From the NCBI GenBank assembly GCA_905193585.1, contig CAJJPG010000109.1, positions 1 to 5,956 of the forward strand: DNA of 5,956 bases. The letters are read 5' to 3'. Positions 1 through 4,983 of the stretch are shown piece after piece. The notes beneath the pieces were generated by a model that did not search any database, was not told the DNA's origin, and saw only the letters and a list, made by a program, of their open reading frames with translations. Source of the DNA: an uncultured Oscillospiraceae bacterium (GTDB lineage: Bacteria > Bacillota > Clostridia > Oscillospirales > Acutalibacteraceae). The translations under genes and the position numbers were made by a program. Positions within the stretch are counted from its first letter, which is position 1; the number at the start of each line of letters is the position of its first letter.

Positions 1-67
1 GCGTGCAAGCCGATTTTCGCCTTTCACGCCATTTATCACTTTGCTTTTTTATACCATATTTTGGACT

Positions 68-136
68 TTACACATAATTTGAAGAAGAACCCAATACGGC
101 GGGGTTTTCCTTGTCGCCTAATGTTTCAAACAGCAT
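68..136 (-). pseudogene. N-terminal remnant of a possible alpha/beta hydrolase
   Basis: An ATG at 136 preceded by an SD-like GAGG opens a 22-codon frame that ends at TAA 68-70. Its first 15 residues, MLFETLGDKENPAVL, resemble the N-terminus of small alpha/beta hydrolases, where an 'NPxVL' strand precedes the oxyanion-loop sequence. In another frame the next codons read GFFFKLCVKS, so a frameshift soon after residue 15 would explain the early stop. It sits 16 bp downstream of the decayed ABC gene on the same strand, as the next gene of a former operon. No catalytic residue remains. The hydrolase reading rests on a short stretch and is tentative; that no full gene exists here is clear, since the frame is closed and nothing long continues to the window edge. 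Confidence 0.4.
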
Positions 137-152
137 TTTTATCGCCTCTTAT

Positions 153-788
153 TTATTTCAGATACTTTCCGCACTCGTTTTCAAGCTCCCGCCATACCTG
201 GTATTCCGCGCCGTTTTCTTCCATGAATTTTTTAAAGTCACTGTTCAGCGCGCTCATTTCGTCAACCGTGTTCATAGCATGATCGGACGCGCATATTTTC
301 CCGAGAACGATAGCGCACATGAGCTTAAAAAAGCGAAAGCAGGTTTTTCGGTAGGCGGCGCCTTCAAAGTCGCTGTCCGACTTCGGCAGAATTTCGTGTC
401 CCGCGTTTTTTATGGCGCGGTAGCCCTTAATATTTGCGTCAAAAAGTTAGTTATCCTGCGAGACAAAGGCTACTTTACCGTAAAGCTCGGTAAGCGGTAT
501 TTCCTTTAAATCGTGACCGCCCATGGTGATTGTGCCGCTCTTTACATACCAAAAGCCCGCTATCAGCTTTGCAAGGGTTGATTTACCCGAGCCAGAGGGT
601 CACACAAGCGCCGTCATACCGTTTTGCGGAACAGAAAGGCTTATGTTATGCAAAATCTCTTTACCGTTGTGATAACCGAACGAAACATCCTTTACCTCAA
701 TATTGAAATCTTTAAATTCCACACTTTGCGCGCCGTGCTCTTTTTCTCCCAGTTCCCAAATTTGCCCTATGGGGCTTTGTTCCTTCAT
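153..788 (-). pseudogene. Decayed ABC transporter ATP-binding domain with two nonsense codons
   Basis: The frame opens at ATG 788 behind a strong SD (TTAGGAGG); an in-frame TAG at 801-803 rules out a longer start. Residues 17-62 read like an exporter-type nucleotide-binding domain (VEFKDFNIEVKDVSFGYHNG, then ISLSVPQNGMTALV). The next codon, expected to be the first Gly of Walker A, is TGA (600-602), and PSGSGKSTLAKLIAGF follows in the same frame. Further on comes a Q-loop-like VAFVSQDN, a TAA (447-449) where an aromatic residue is expected, then LFDANI. After that the same frame continues for about 90 codons to TAA 153-155 without an LSGGQ signature, Walker B or H-loop, so the rest of the domain has been lost and unrelated sequence (ending ENECGKYLK) is joined on. 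The usual N-terminal transmembrane domain of half-exporters is absent. Each stop is one base change from the expected codon. Non-functional with high confidence; the transported substrate cannot be told. Confidence 0.85.
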
Positions 789-838
789 AAATATTACCTC
801 CTAAGAATTAGCGGCTGCTAACTGACTTGCTTATTGAA

Positions 839-860
839 AGGCTGCCATATAGGACAGCCT
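839..860 (-). terminator. Weak terminator-like hairpin
   Basis: AGGCTG pairs with CAGCCT, extended by a GG/CC pair next to a one-base bulge, around a short TATAT loop. On the minus strand it is followed by TTTCAATA, a poor U-tract. It begins 11 bp after the stop of the small frame 872-970 and lies upstream of the ABC remnant's SD. A 14-bp palindrome (TTAGC-GGCT-GCTAA, 808-821) follows. Either could be an old intergenic structure rather than an efficient terminator. Confidence 0.35.
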
Positions 861-871
861 GTTCATACGGT

Positions 872-970
872 TTAATTGCTTTGTTTGCCCGAACCGAATA
901 TTTCAAGAAAACCCGTGCGGTGGTAGCGGCTCAAAAGCTCAATATATTCCGAAGCCTCCGCGCGGCTCAT
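872..970 (-). CDS. Possible 32-aa small protein or gene remnant
   Basis: An ATG at 970 opens 32 codons (MSRAEASEYIELLSRYHRTG, ending GSGKQSN) closing at TAA 872-874. No clear SD precedes it; only GCCACGGA is seen. The frame is open further upstream, but there it runs through the terminator and the tRNA genes, so the upstream part cannot be coding. The composition is protein-like (amphipathic, charged) and a hairpin follows the stop, which favours a real small gene or the tail of a lost one. No family recognised. It could equally be chance. Confidence 0.25.
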   Translation of the reverse strand: MSRAEASEYIELLSRYHRTGFLEIFGSGKQSN

Positions 971-986
971 TCCGTGGCGGATAAAG

Positions 987-1016
987 AAAAAGCACTTGCA
1001 ATTGCAAGTGCTTTTT
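987..1016 (-). terminator. Rho-independent terminator of the tRNA pair
   Basis: A perfect inverted repeat, AAAAAGCACTTGCAA / TTGCAAGTGCTTTTT. Read on the minus strand it is a GC-capable stem followed by TTTTTCTTT. It abuts the CCA end of tRNA-Glu (they share position 1016), so it ends the tRNA-Met/tRNA-Glu transcript. Its symmetry and flanking A/T runs would also allow function in the other direction. Confidence 0.85.
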
Positions 1017-1091
1017 GGTGACCCGGACGAGATTCGAACTCGTGTTACCGCCGTGAAAGGGCGGTGTCTTAGGCCTCTTGACCACCGGGCC
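1016..1091 (-). tRNA. tRNA-Glu (anticodon UUC)
   Basis: A complete cloverleaf can be drawn on the minus strand, 76 nt including an encoded CCA (1016-1018). Acceptor GGCCCGG pairs with CCGGGTC (one G-T pair). The anticodon stem CCGCC/GGCGG holds the loop CTTTCAC, which gives anticodon TTC. The T-arm ACGAG-TTCGAAT-CTCGT is canonical. It reads GAA and GAG codons. It is the second gene of a two-tRNA transcript, separated from tRNA-Met by 2 bp. Confidence 0.96.
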
Positions 1092-1093
1092 GC

Positions 1094-1170
1094 TGGTGGC
1101 TGTAATTGGATTTGAACCAATGACACTGCGGGTATGAACCGCATGCTCTAGCCAACTGAGCTATACAGCC
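1094..1170 (-). tRNA. tRNA-Met (anticodon CAU), elongator type
   Basis: A 77-nt cloverleaf on the minus strand with encoded CCA (1094-1096). Acceptor GGCTGTA pairs perfectly with TACAGCC. The D-arm contains AGCTCAGTTGGCTAGAGC, and the anticodon stem TGCGG/CCGCA holds TTCATAC, anticodon CAT. The Watson-Crick first acceptor pair and the GGTTCATACCC anticodon arm, rather than CTCATAA, mark it as elongator Met and not initiator fMet or lysidine-modified tRNA-Ile2. First gene of the tRNA pair. Confidence 0.94.
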
Positions 1171-1190
1171 AAATTACTCGTGACCAATAT

Positions 1191-1219
1191 ATTATACATT
1201 TTATTATTCGTTTTGTCAA
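1191..1219 (-). promoter_or_regulatory. Sigma-A promoter of the tRNA pair
   Basis: On the minus strand, TTGACA (1214-1219), a 17-bp spacer and TATAAT (1191-1196): a full consensus match. Expected transcription start is near 1184, about 14 bp before the mature tRNA-Met 5' end. A consensus strong promoter fits a tRNA operon. The rest of the tRNA/EF-G intergenic region (about 1220-1355) is AT-rich; besides one lone TATAAT (1344-1349) without a -35 partner, I see nothing in it. Confidence 0.93.
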
Positions 1220-1355
1220 TACCGAATTTAATTATTTATTAAAAATTTGTTCCGACTCATAAATCGCTTTTTTTACCTTTTATACAAAAATATTGCAAAA
1301 AATACTTCATTATGACATTTCTATAAATTTATTTTAACAAATGTATAATTATTGG

Positions 1356-1384
1356 TTGTATTTGCTAACGAAATATGCTATAAT
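1356..1384 (+). promoter_or_regulatory. Extended -10 promoter of the EF-G-like gene
   Basis: TTGTAT (1356-1361), a 17-bp spacer, then TATAAT (1379-1384) preceded by TGC, giving an extended -10 (TGnTATAAT). Predicted start near 1391 leaves a leader of about 47 nt with no clear riboswitch or attenuator. Confidence 0.8.
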
Positions 1385-1423
1385 CAATTTATAACACAAA
1401 TCGGCGCAAACCGGTTCTTTCAA

Positions 1424-1440
1424 AGGAGTGCATTATATTG
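1424..1440 (+). promoter_or_regulatory. SD plus TTG start codon of the EF-G-like gene
   Basis: AGGAG (1424-1428) lies 9 bp before TTG (1438-1440). No ATG or GTG lies at a suitable distance, and the TTG places the conserved P-loop at residue 16, as expected for the family, so the rare start is well supported. Confidence 0.85.
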
Positions 1441-3474
1441 AAACAGTATTCTCAGCAATCAATACATAACGTAGCCCTGTTGGGTCACGGCGGTTCGGGC
1501 AAAACCACCCTTGCAGACGCTGTTCTGTGCTACGGAAAGGCAACCGAGCGTATCGGTAAGATTGCGGACGGTACCACCGTTATGGATTTTGACCCCGAAG
1601 AGAAAAAACGTAAAACTTCGGTTTCAACCTCTGTTTATGCTCTGGAACTCGGCGGGCATAAACTTAATATAATAGACGCGCCCGGTCTTTTCGATTTTGC
1701 GGGCGGAGTAAGCGAGGCATTATCCGCGGCGGACAGCGCGGTTATAGCCGTCTCCGGTAAATCGGGGCTTACCACGGGGGCTAAGCAGAGCTTTCAAAAG
1801 GCGCGCGCGCTTAAAAAAGCGGTTGCCTTCTTTGTGGGCAAGCTGGATTCCACCCACGCGCATTTTTACCGCGTAATATCCTCGCTCGTGGCAAATTACG
1901 GCGCGGTTATCTGCCCGGTTGTAATTCCCTATATTGAAAACGACGAGGTTAAATCATACATTGACCTTATAACCAATAAAGCCTACGCCTGTGACGGCTT
2001 GGAGCTTAAAGAGCTGCGTATGCCCGTAAGCAACGAGGCGGACGAAATGCGCAGCATGCTTTTAGAGGCGATTGCCACGGCGGACGACGCGCTTATGGAA
2101 AAATACTTTGCGGGCGAGGAGTTTGCCCCCGAGGAAATAATCGAAGGGCTTAAAAAAGGCGTTACCGCAGGCGAAATATGCCCTGTTTTCGCGGGTGTTC
2201 AGCAAACAGGCGCGGCGGTTCCGCTTATGGTGGATACGCTGCTTCAAATTCTGCCCTCCGCGGCGGACGCCGTTTGCCGCTTTGAAGACGGCGAAGAAAA
2301 AGCCTTTGACGAAAACGGCGAAAACGCGCTTTTTGTTTTCAAAACCATTGCCGACCCGTTTGTTGGCAAGCTCTCATATTTCCGCGTGCTTTCGGGTAAA
2401 ATTAAAAATGATACCCGCCTTATAAACAACCGCACGGGCGGCGAAGAGCGGCTCTCAAAAATAATGTGGCTCAAGGGCGGCAAACAAGAGGACGCGGGCG
2501 AAATTATCGCGGGCGATATAGGCTCGGTATCAAAGCTCGGCAATGTACTCACGGGCGATACACTGTCCGCTTCGGGCAAGCTTGCCGCAGCGGCGGTTGA
2601 CTTCCCCGCCCCCACAATTTCGGTTGCGGTTTACCCCAAGACTAAGGGAGATGAAGAAAAGATAACCCAGGCGTTCAGCCGCCTTTGCGAAGAAGACCCC
2701 ACCATTAAGGTATATACCGATAACGAAACCCACGAACAGATACTCTCCGCCCTCGGCGAGCAGCATATTGACGTTATAATATCCCGCTTAAAATCCAAAT
2801 TCGGTGCGGAGGTTGAGCTTAAAAAGCCGAAAATTGCCTACCGCGAGACTATAAGAAAGCCTGTAAAGGTACAGGGGCGACACAAAAAGCAGTCGGGCGG
2901 TCACGGTCAGTTCGGTGATGTTTGGATCGAGTTTGAGCCCTGCGATTCGGATGAGCTTGTATTTGAAGAAAAGGTATTCGGCGGCGCAGTACCGAAAAAC
3001 TTCTTCCCCGCGGTTGAAAAGGGACTGCGCGATTGCACCGCAAAGGGCGTTTTGGCAGGCTACCCCATGGTGGGTATAAAGGCAACGCTGGTGGACGGCT
3101 CGTATCACCCGGTAGACTCATCGGAAATGTCCTTTAAAATGGCGGCGGCAGTAGCCTTTAAGGACGGTATACCGCAGGCGTCCCCCGTTCTGCTTGAGCC
3201 TATCGGCACACTGAAAGTTTTGGTGCCCGATGAAATGCTCGGCGACGTTATAGGCGATATAAACAAGCGGCGCGGGCGCATTATAGGCATGAACCCGGCA
3301 GAGAACAAAATGCAGGAAATAATAGGCGAAGTGCCTATGGCGGAAATGTCCGATTTCTCCACCGCAATGCGCTCCATAACCCAGGGCACCGCCGTATTTA
3401 CTCTTACACCCACCCGCTATGAAGAAGTTCCCGCGGCTCTTGCGCAAAAAATAATCGAGTCGGCAAAGGAATAA
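1438..3474 (+). CDS. fusA: Elongation factor G-like GTPase (EF-G-2 type paralogue)
   Basis: A 678-aa translational GTPase of the EF-G family, near the usual length. The symbol is family-level: this looks like the EF-G-2-type paralogue (as in Thermus) rather than the main factor. Seen: G1 P-loop GHGGSGKT (16-23), where canonical EF-G has GHxDAGKT; switch region with KRKTSVST (57-64) replacing the canonical RGITI; G3 DAPG (80-83) followed by LFDF; G4 GKLD (134-137), lacking the usual Asn. Domain II spans roughly 295-380, III 390-465, IV 470-585 and V 586-678. Domain IV carries YRETIRKPVKVQGRHKKQSG and GGHGQFGDVW (487-496), characteristic of EF-G; domain V has LLEPI (585-589) and RRGRIIGM (611-618). 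Canonical EF-G catalyses ribosome translocation and, with RRF, recycling; the role of the EF-G-2 class is not settled. It has its own promoter and is not next to rpsL/rpsG/tuf, as true fusA commonly is. Function inferred from family. Confidence 0.93.
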   Translation: MKQYSQQSIHNVALLGHGGSGKTTLADAVLCYGKATERIGKIADGTTVMDFDPEEKKRKTSVSTSVYALELGGHKLNIIDAPGLFDFAGGVSEALSAADSAVIAVSGKSGLTTGAKQSFQKARALKKAVAFFVGKLDSTHAHFYRVISSLVANYGAVICPVVIPYIENDEVKSYIDLITNKAYACDGLELKELRMPVSNEADEMRSMLLEAIATADDALMEKYFAGEEFAPEEIIEGLKKGVTAGEICPVFAGVQQTGAAVPLMVDTLLQILPSAADAVCRFEDGEEKAFDENGENALFVFKTIADPFVGKLSYFRVLSGKIKNDTRLINNRTGGEERLSKIMWLKGGKQEDAGEIIAGDIGSVSKLGNVLTGDTLSASGKLAAAAVDFPAPTISVAVYPKTKGDEEKITQAFSRLCEEDPTIKVYTDNETHEQILSALGEQHIDVIISRLKSKFGAEVELKKPKIAYRETIRKPVKVQGRHKKQSGGHGQFGDVWIEFEPCDSDELVFEEKVFGGAVPKNFFPAVEKGLRDCTAKGVLAGYPMVGIKATLVDGSYHPVDSSEMSFKMAAAVAFKDGIPQASPVLLEPIGTLKVLVPDEMLGDVIGDINKRRGRIIGMNPAENKMQEIIGEVPMAEMSDFSTAMRSITQGTAVFTLTPTRYEEVPAALAQKIIESAKE

Positions 3475-3489
3475 CACCCTTTTACCAAT

Positions 3490-3531
3490 CAGCTCCCGTC
3501 CTTTTGACGTAAGTCAAAAGGACGGGAGCTG
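3490..3531. repeat. Perfect 19-bp inverted repeat with GTAA loop (terminator or REP-like)
   Basis: Arms 3490-3508 and 3513-3531 are perfect reverse complements (CAGCTCCCGTCCTTTTGAC on the left), closed by GTAA, a GNRA-type tetraloop. It begins 15 bp after the EF-G-like stop, so it may end that transcript, but no U-tract follows in either direction. A second, 5-bp hairpin (CGTGC-GAAT-GCACG, 3533-3546) comes directly after. Length and perfection exceed a normal terminator and suggest a REP/palindromic repeat or an mRNA 3'-end stabiliser. Confidence 0.75.
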
Positions 3532-3561
3532 GCGTGCGAATGCACGACTGAGGGGTATTTA

Positions 3562-3644
3562 TCTAATGTCTACTGTCTATTTTCTAATATCTAATTTGTG
3601 TGGTATTTTTCTAACATCTACTGTCTAATATCTAATGTCTAAAT
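3562..3644. repeat. Degenerate TCTANNN heptamer repeats, two blocks of five
   Basis: Block 1 (3562-3596): TCTAATG, TCTACTG, TCTATTT, TCTAATA, TCTAATT. Block 2 (3610-3644): TCTAACA, TCTACTG, TCTAATA, TCTAATG, TCTAAAT. A 13-nt spacer (TGTGTGGTATTTT) separates them. The first four bases are invariant in all ten units and the last three vary. A period of 7 with stops in several frames (TAA/TAG on both strands) rules out coding. It fills the space between the hairpin and the 161-aa gene. Confidence 0.85.
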
Positions 3645-3701
3645 TACGGAATAACGCCCGCTTTTCCGCAAATACTAATAGTCGGAGAGTGAGCGTAAAT
3701 T

Positions 3702-4187
3702 ATGGTAATTCTCTTTGCGGACAAGGCATGCGGCGCGGGAAAAGAAATTTACGAAATACTGCATCGCAGCGGCATAGGTGAAAAAACAGAGTTTACCGTT
3801 ATAACGGAGCATGAAAAAACCGAAATCGGGAGCAATCCGACCATTGCCGTTTTTTCGGGCAATTCCGAAGCATTTCGCGGCATAGCGCTGCCGAGCGATA
3901 CGGTGGGAATATGTGAGGATTCAAACCTAACGGCGCTTAAAATACTTATGGAAAACGGCACGACGGTTATAACCTGCGGAATGAACCCCAAAAACACCGT
4001 TACGCTTTCAAGCCTTACTTCCTCTTCCGCCTTGGTCTCGCTGCAGCGAACCGTTACCGATATTTTCGGCCACGACGCCGAGCCTTGCGAGCTTGGAATA
4101 AAATTAAACCGCGGCCACAGTCCCTTTGCGGTAACTGCCTCTGCCGCGGTTCTTTTGCTTGCGGGCGTCACGCCCGCTGAATTTTAA
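3702..4187 (+). CDS. Hypothetical 161-aa protein
   Basis: Function not recognised. The frame has protein-like composition throughout: it opens with a hydrophobic beta-strand (MVILFADKACGAGKEI), has a second short strand TIAVFSGNSEAF (47-58), a Cys/Met-containing stretch VITCGMNPKNTVTLSS (89-104), then LVSLQRTVTDIFG (111-123), and ends with a hydrophobic helix (about 139-156, ASAAVLLLAGV). The middle and end are faintly reminiscent of Mur-ligase-like or small alpha/beta proteins, but there is no GxxxxGKT P-loop and no such assignment is made. No signal peptide is evident; the C-terminal hydrophobic stretch is short for a membrane helix. The SD is mediocre (GGAG at 3684-3687 is far from ATG 3702; GAG at 3691-3693 is better placed). 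It follows the EF-G-like gene in the same direction after a 227-bp gap, and its stop is 2 bp from the convergent immunity-gene remnant. Confidence 0.8.
   Translation: MVILFADKACGAGKEIYEILHRSGIGEKTEFTVITEHEKTEIGSNPTIAVFSGNSEAFRGIALPSDTVGICEDSNLTALKILMENGTTVITCGMNPKNTVTLSSLTSSSALVSLQRTVTDIFGHDAEPCELGIKLNRGHSPFAVTASAAVLLLAGVTPAEF
4161..4177 (+). terminator. Hairpin in the last codons of the 161-aa gene, possible terminator
   Basis: GCGGGCG-TCA-CGCCCGC is a perfect 7-bp GC stem encoding part of the C-terminus. On the plus strand TGAATTTTAAAATTATTT follows, T-rich but interrupted. With only 2 bp between the convergent genes, a terminator placed inside the coding end is plausible; there is no T-run in the other direction. 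Confidence 0.4.
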
Positions 4188-4368
4188 AATTATTTGCCGA
4201 ACTGTGCTTTTATTTTATCGTTTATGCGCGCGTCCATTCCGTTTGGCAGCAGCGCCATATCGCTTTCCTTTACGGAAATTTCGGCAATATCGGGGTTTTC
4301 GCCGTACCCCGGAAAGTAAACGTCCCATTCGCCGTTTATGCTTTCTTCTAACCAAATAACGCCTTGCC

Positions 4369-4396
4369 TAGGCTGACGAGAGCCGAACCCATTACG
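4369..4396 (+). repeat. MITE terminal inverted repeat, left
   Basis: TAGGCTGACGAGAGCCGAAC followed by CCATTACG. It pairs with 4618-4645 at 25 of 28 positions. Confidence 0.88.
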
Positions 4397-4439
4397 GTTT
4401 CGCTCGCCGCCTTTTACCGCCTTGCTTGCGCTTATTTTT

Positions 4440-4575
4440 GTAAGGCGATAGCCTTACTTCAAATTTCACGCTTCGCCTTTCGAAAAAAGGCGGCTGAGAG
4501 AAACTCTTCGACCTCACAAACATATAAGTTTTTGAAAGTGTGAAGACGAAGAACGCAGTAATACCGACGTATTAC
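4440..4575. other. Three perfect 7-bp hairpins inside the MITE
   Basis: GTAAGGC-GATA-GCCTTAC (4440-4457), CGCCTTT-CGAAA-AAAGGCG (4474-4492) and GTAATAC-CGAC-GTATTAC (4558-4575). A shorter AGAG-AAA-CTCT lies near 4497-4507. Regular stem length and small loops suggest folded nucleic acid matters to the element, or that it carries a structured RNA. No coding frame of note. Confidence 0.6.
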
Positions 4576-4617
4576 AAGTGATGAGGCAAGAAAAGGCAAA
4601 AAATTATTGTTTGTAGG

Positions 4618-4645
4618 CGTGATGGGTTCGACTCTCATCAGCCTA
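4618..4645 (-). repeat. MITE terminal inverted repeat, right
   Basis: Read on the minus strand it begins TAGGCTGATGAGAGTCGAAC and continues CCATCACG. Differs from the left end at three transitions. On the plus strand it contains GGGTTCGACTCTCAT, which can fold like a tRNA T-arm. Confidence 0.88.
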
Positions 4646-4712
4646 CCCTTATGTACGCCCTCTTTGGCGTACTTTTCTTTTTCAACGGTTATTTCCACGC
4701 AATCAAGATATT

Positions 4713-4982
4713 TCATGATTGTTTTTCTTTGTCTTTCTTATCAAACTCTGCCTTTATCTGTTCGTTAATTATCGCGTGCATTATAGGAACTACCTCTAAA
4801 TCTTCCTCTTTAACAGCTATTGTTGCTATATCTTCCTTTTCACCACATTGGGGAAAGTTAATAAGCCAAGAGGAATTTATATTTCTGTCATCGCATATCC
4901 AACCGTACATTCCTTTATGCACGCCATCCACGGTATACTCGCTTTTTTCAACAATTACCTTTACGCAGTCCATCATTTTCAT
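4713..4982 (-). CDS. DUF4926-like small protein, putative immunity (copy 2)
   Basis: 89 residues starting MKMMDCVKVIVEK. Start at 4982 is chosen over the in-frame ATG at 5009 because GGGGTG lies at proper spacing, the upstream stop is 1 bp away (TAAGATG), and copy 1 begins with the same residues. It aligns without gaps to copy 1 over 83 residues with about 65 identities; differences cluster at 14-19 (SEYTVD for EKYAKE) and 31-39. Conserved: GVHKGMYGWIC (20-30), NFPQCGEK (42-49), KEEDLEVVPIMHAI (58-71), IKAEFDKK. The pattern of a small beta-rich N-terminus with 'GxxGxI' and a late acidic 'EEDL' strand recalls DUF4926 proteins, which I recall neighbouring DUF6883-type proteins. Cytoplasmic (no signal or membrane segment). 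Likely role: neutralising or partnering the 185-aa protein; inferred. Its TGA overlaps the ATG of copy 3. Confidence 0.85.
   Translation of the reverse strand: MKMMDCVKVIVEKSEYTVDGVHKGMYGWICDDRNINSSWLINFPQCGEKEDIATIAVKEEDLEVVPIMHAIINEQIKAEFDKKDKEKQS
4771..4802 (-). repeat. 32-bp direct repeat within copy 2 (partner 5036-5067)
   Basis: Identical to 5036-5067 at an offset of 265 bp; encodes the DLEVVPIMHAI region. A second identical pair, 33 bp, lies at 4893-4925 and 5158-5190 (same offset) and encodes the GVHKGMYGWIC region. These mark a recent tandem gene duplication or gene conversion, not a mobile repeat. Confidence 0.85.
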
Positions 4983-4983
4983 C

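Larger units (their letters stand above)
4369..4645. mobile_element. MITE with TA target duplication (IS630/Tc1-mariner-like)
   Basis: A 273-bp non-coding element (4371-4643) flanked by TA (4369-4370, 4644-4645). The 28-bp termini, counting TA, are inverted repeats with 25 identities; all three mismatches are transitions. Outer sequence TAGGCTGAYGAGAGYCGAAC. A TA dinucleotide duplication plus terminal inverted repeats and no transposase is the pattern of MITEs mobilised by IS630/Tc1-mariner-type transposases (established family knowledge). The interrupted gene proves the insertion: removing the element and one TA restores frame and alignment to the sibling genes. No gene inside; the interior is rich in short perfect hairpins. 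A source transposase is not in this window. Confidence 0.88.
4190..4716 (-). pseudogene. Third DUF4926-like immunity paralogue, split by a MITE
   Basis: The N-terminal part (4645-4716) encodes 24 residues, MKYLDCVEITVEK...EGVHKG, matching both neighbours' N-termini. The C-terminal part (4190-4369) encodes VIWLEESINGEWDVYF, then NPDIAEISVKESD, and ends IKAQFGK, matching the siblings' 'NFPQCGEKxDIAxIxxKEEDLEVVP' and 'IKAEFDK' regions. Between them lies the 4371-4643 element. Joining the two across a single TA gives ...VHKG-RQ-GVIW..., one 83-codon frame collinear with siblings that read ...VHKG-MY-GWIC.... As it stands, translation from ATG 4716 gives 24 native residues plus 61 from the element, stopping at 4459-4461. 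The ATG overlaps the upstream TGA (ATGA), so it was translationally coupled and has no clear SD of its own. The C-terminal half is the most diverged copy. Now presumably inactive. Confidence 0.85.

Noticed and set aside
111..509. 132-codon open frame on the plus strand
   Set aside because: It lies antisense to the ABC remnant, whose conserved motifs (GSGKST, SQDN) read on the minus strand; no SD and no recognisable protein.
600..602. TGA as a sense codon (Gly, as in some Patescibacteria codes)
   Set aside because: Gly would restore Walker A, but a TAA breaks the same gene further on, and TGA ends copy 2 in a normal ATGA overlap; a pseudogene explains all.
872..1144. 90-codon minus-strand frame starting inside tRNA-Met
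   Set aside because: It passes through two complete tRNA genes and their terminator; only the last 32 codons could be protein.
2244..2615. Long minus-strand frames under the EF-G-like gene
   Set aside because: Several overlapping frames there mirror its codon bias; none has an SD or known motif.
3562..3644. CRISPR array
   Set aside because: Units are 7 nt and contiguous, without 20-40 bp repeats or spacers.
4618..4645. 3' end of a real tRNA or tmRNA
   Set aside because: The T-arm-like fold is present, but there is no D-arm, anticodon arm or CCA, and the segment is fully explained as a MITE terminus.
4459..4716. 85-aa protein as a distinct gene
   Set aside because: Only the first 24 residues are gene-derived; the rest is the MITE read through by chance.
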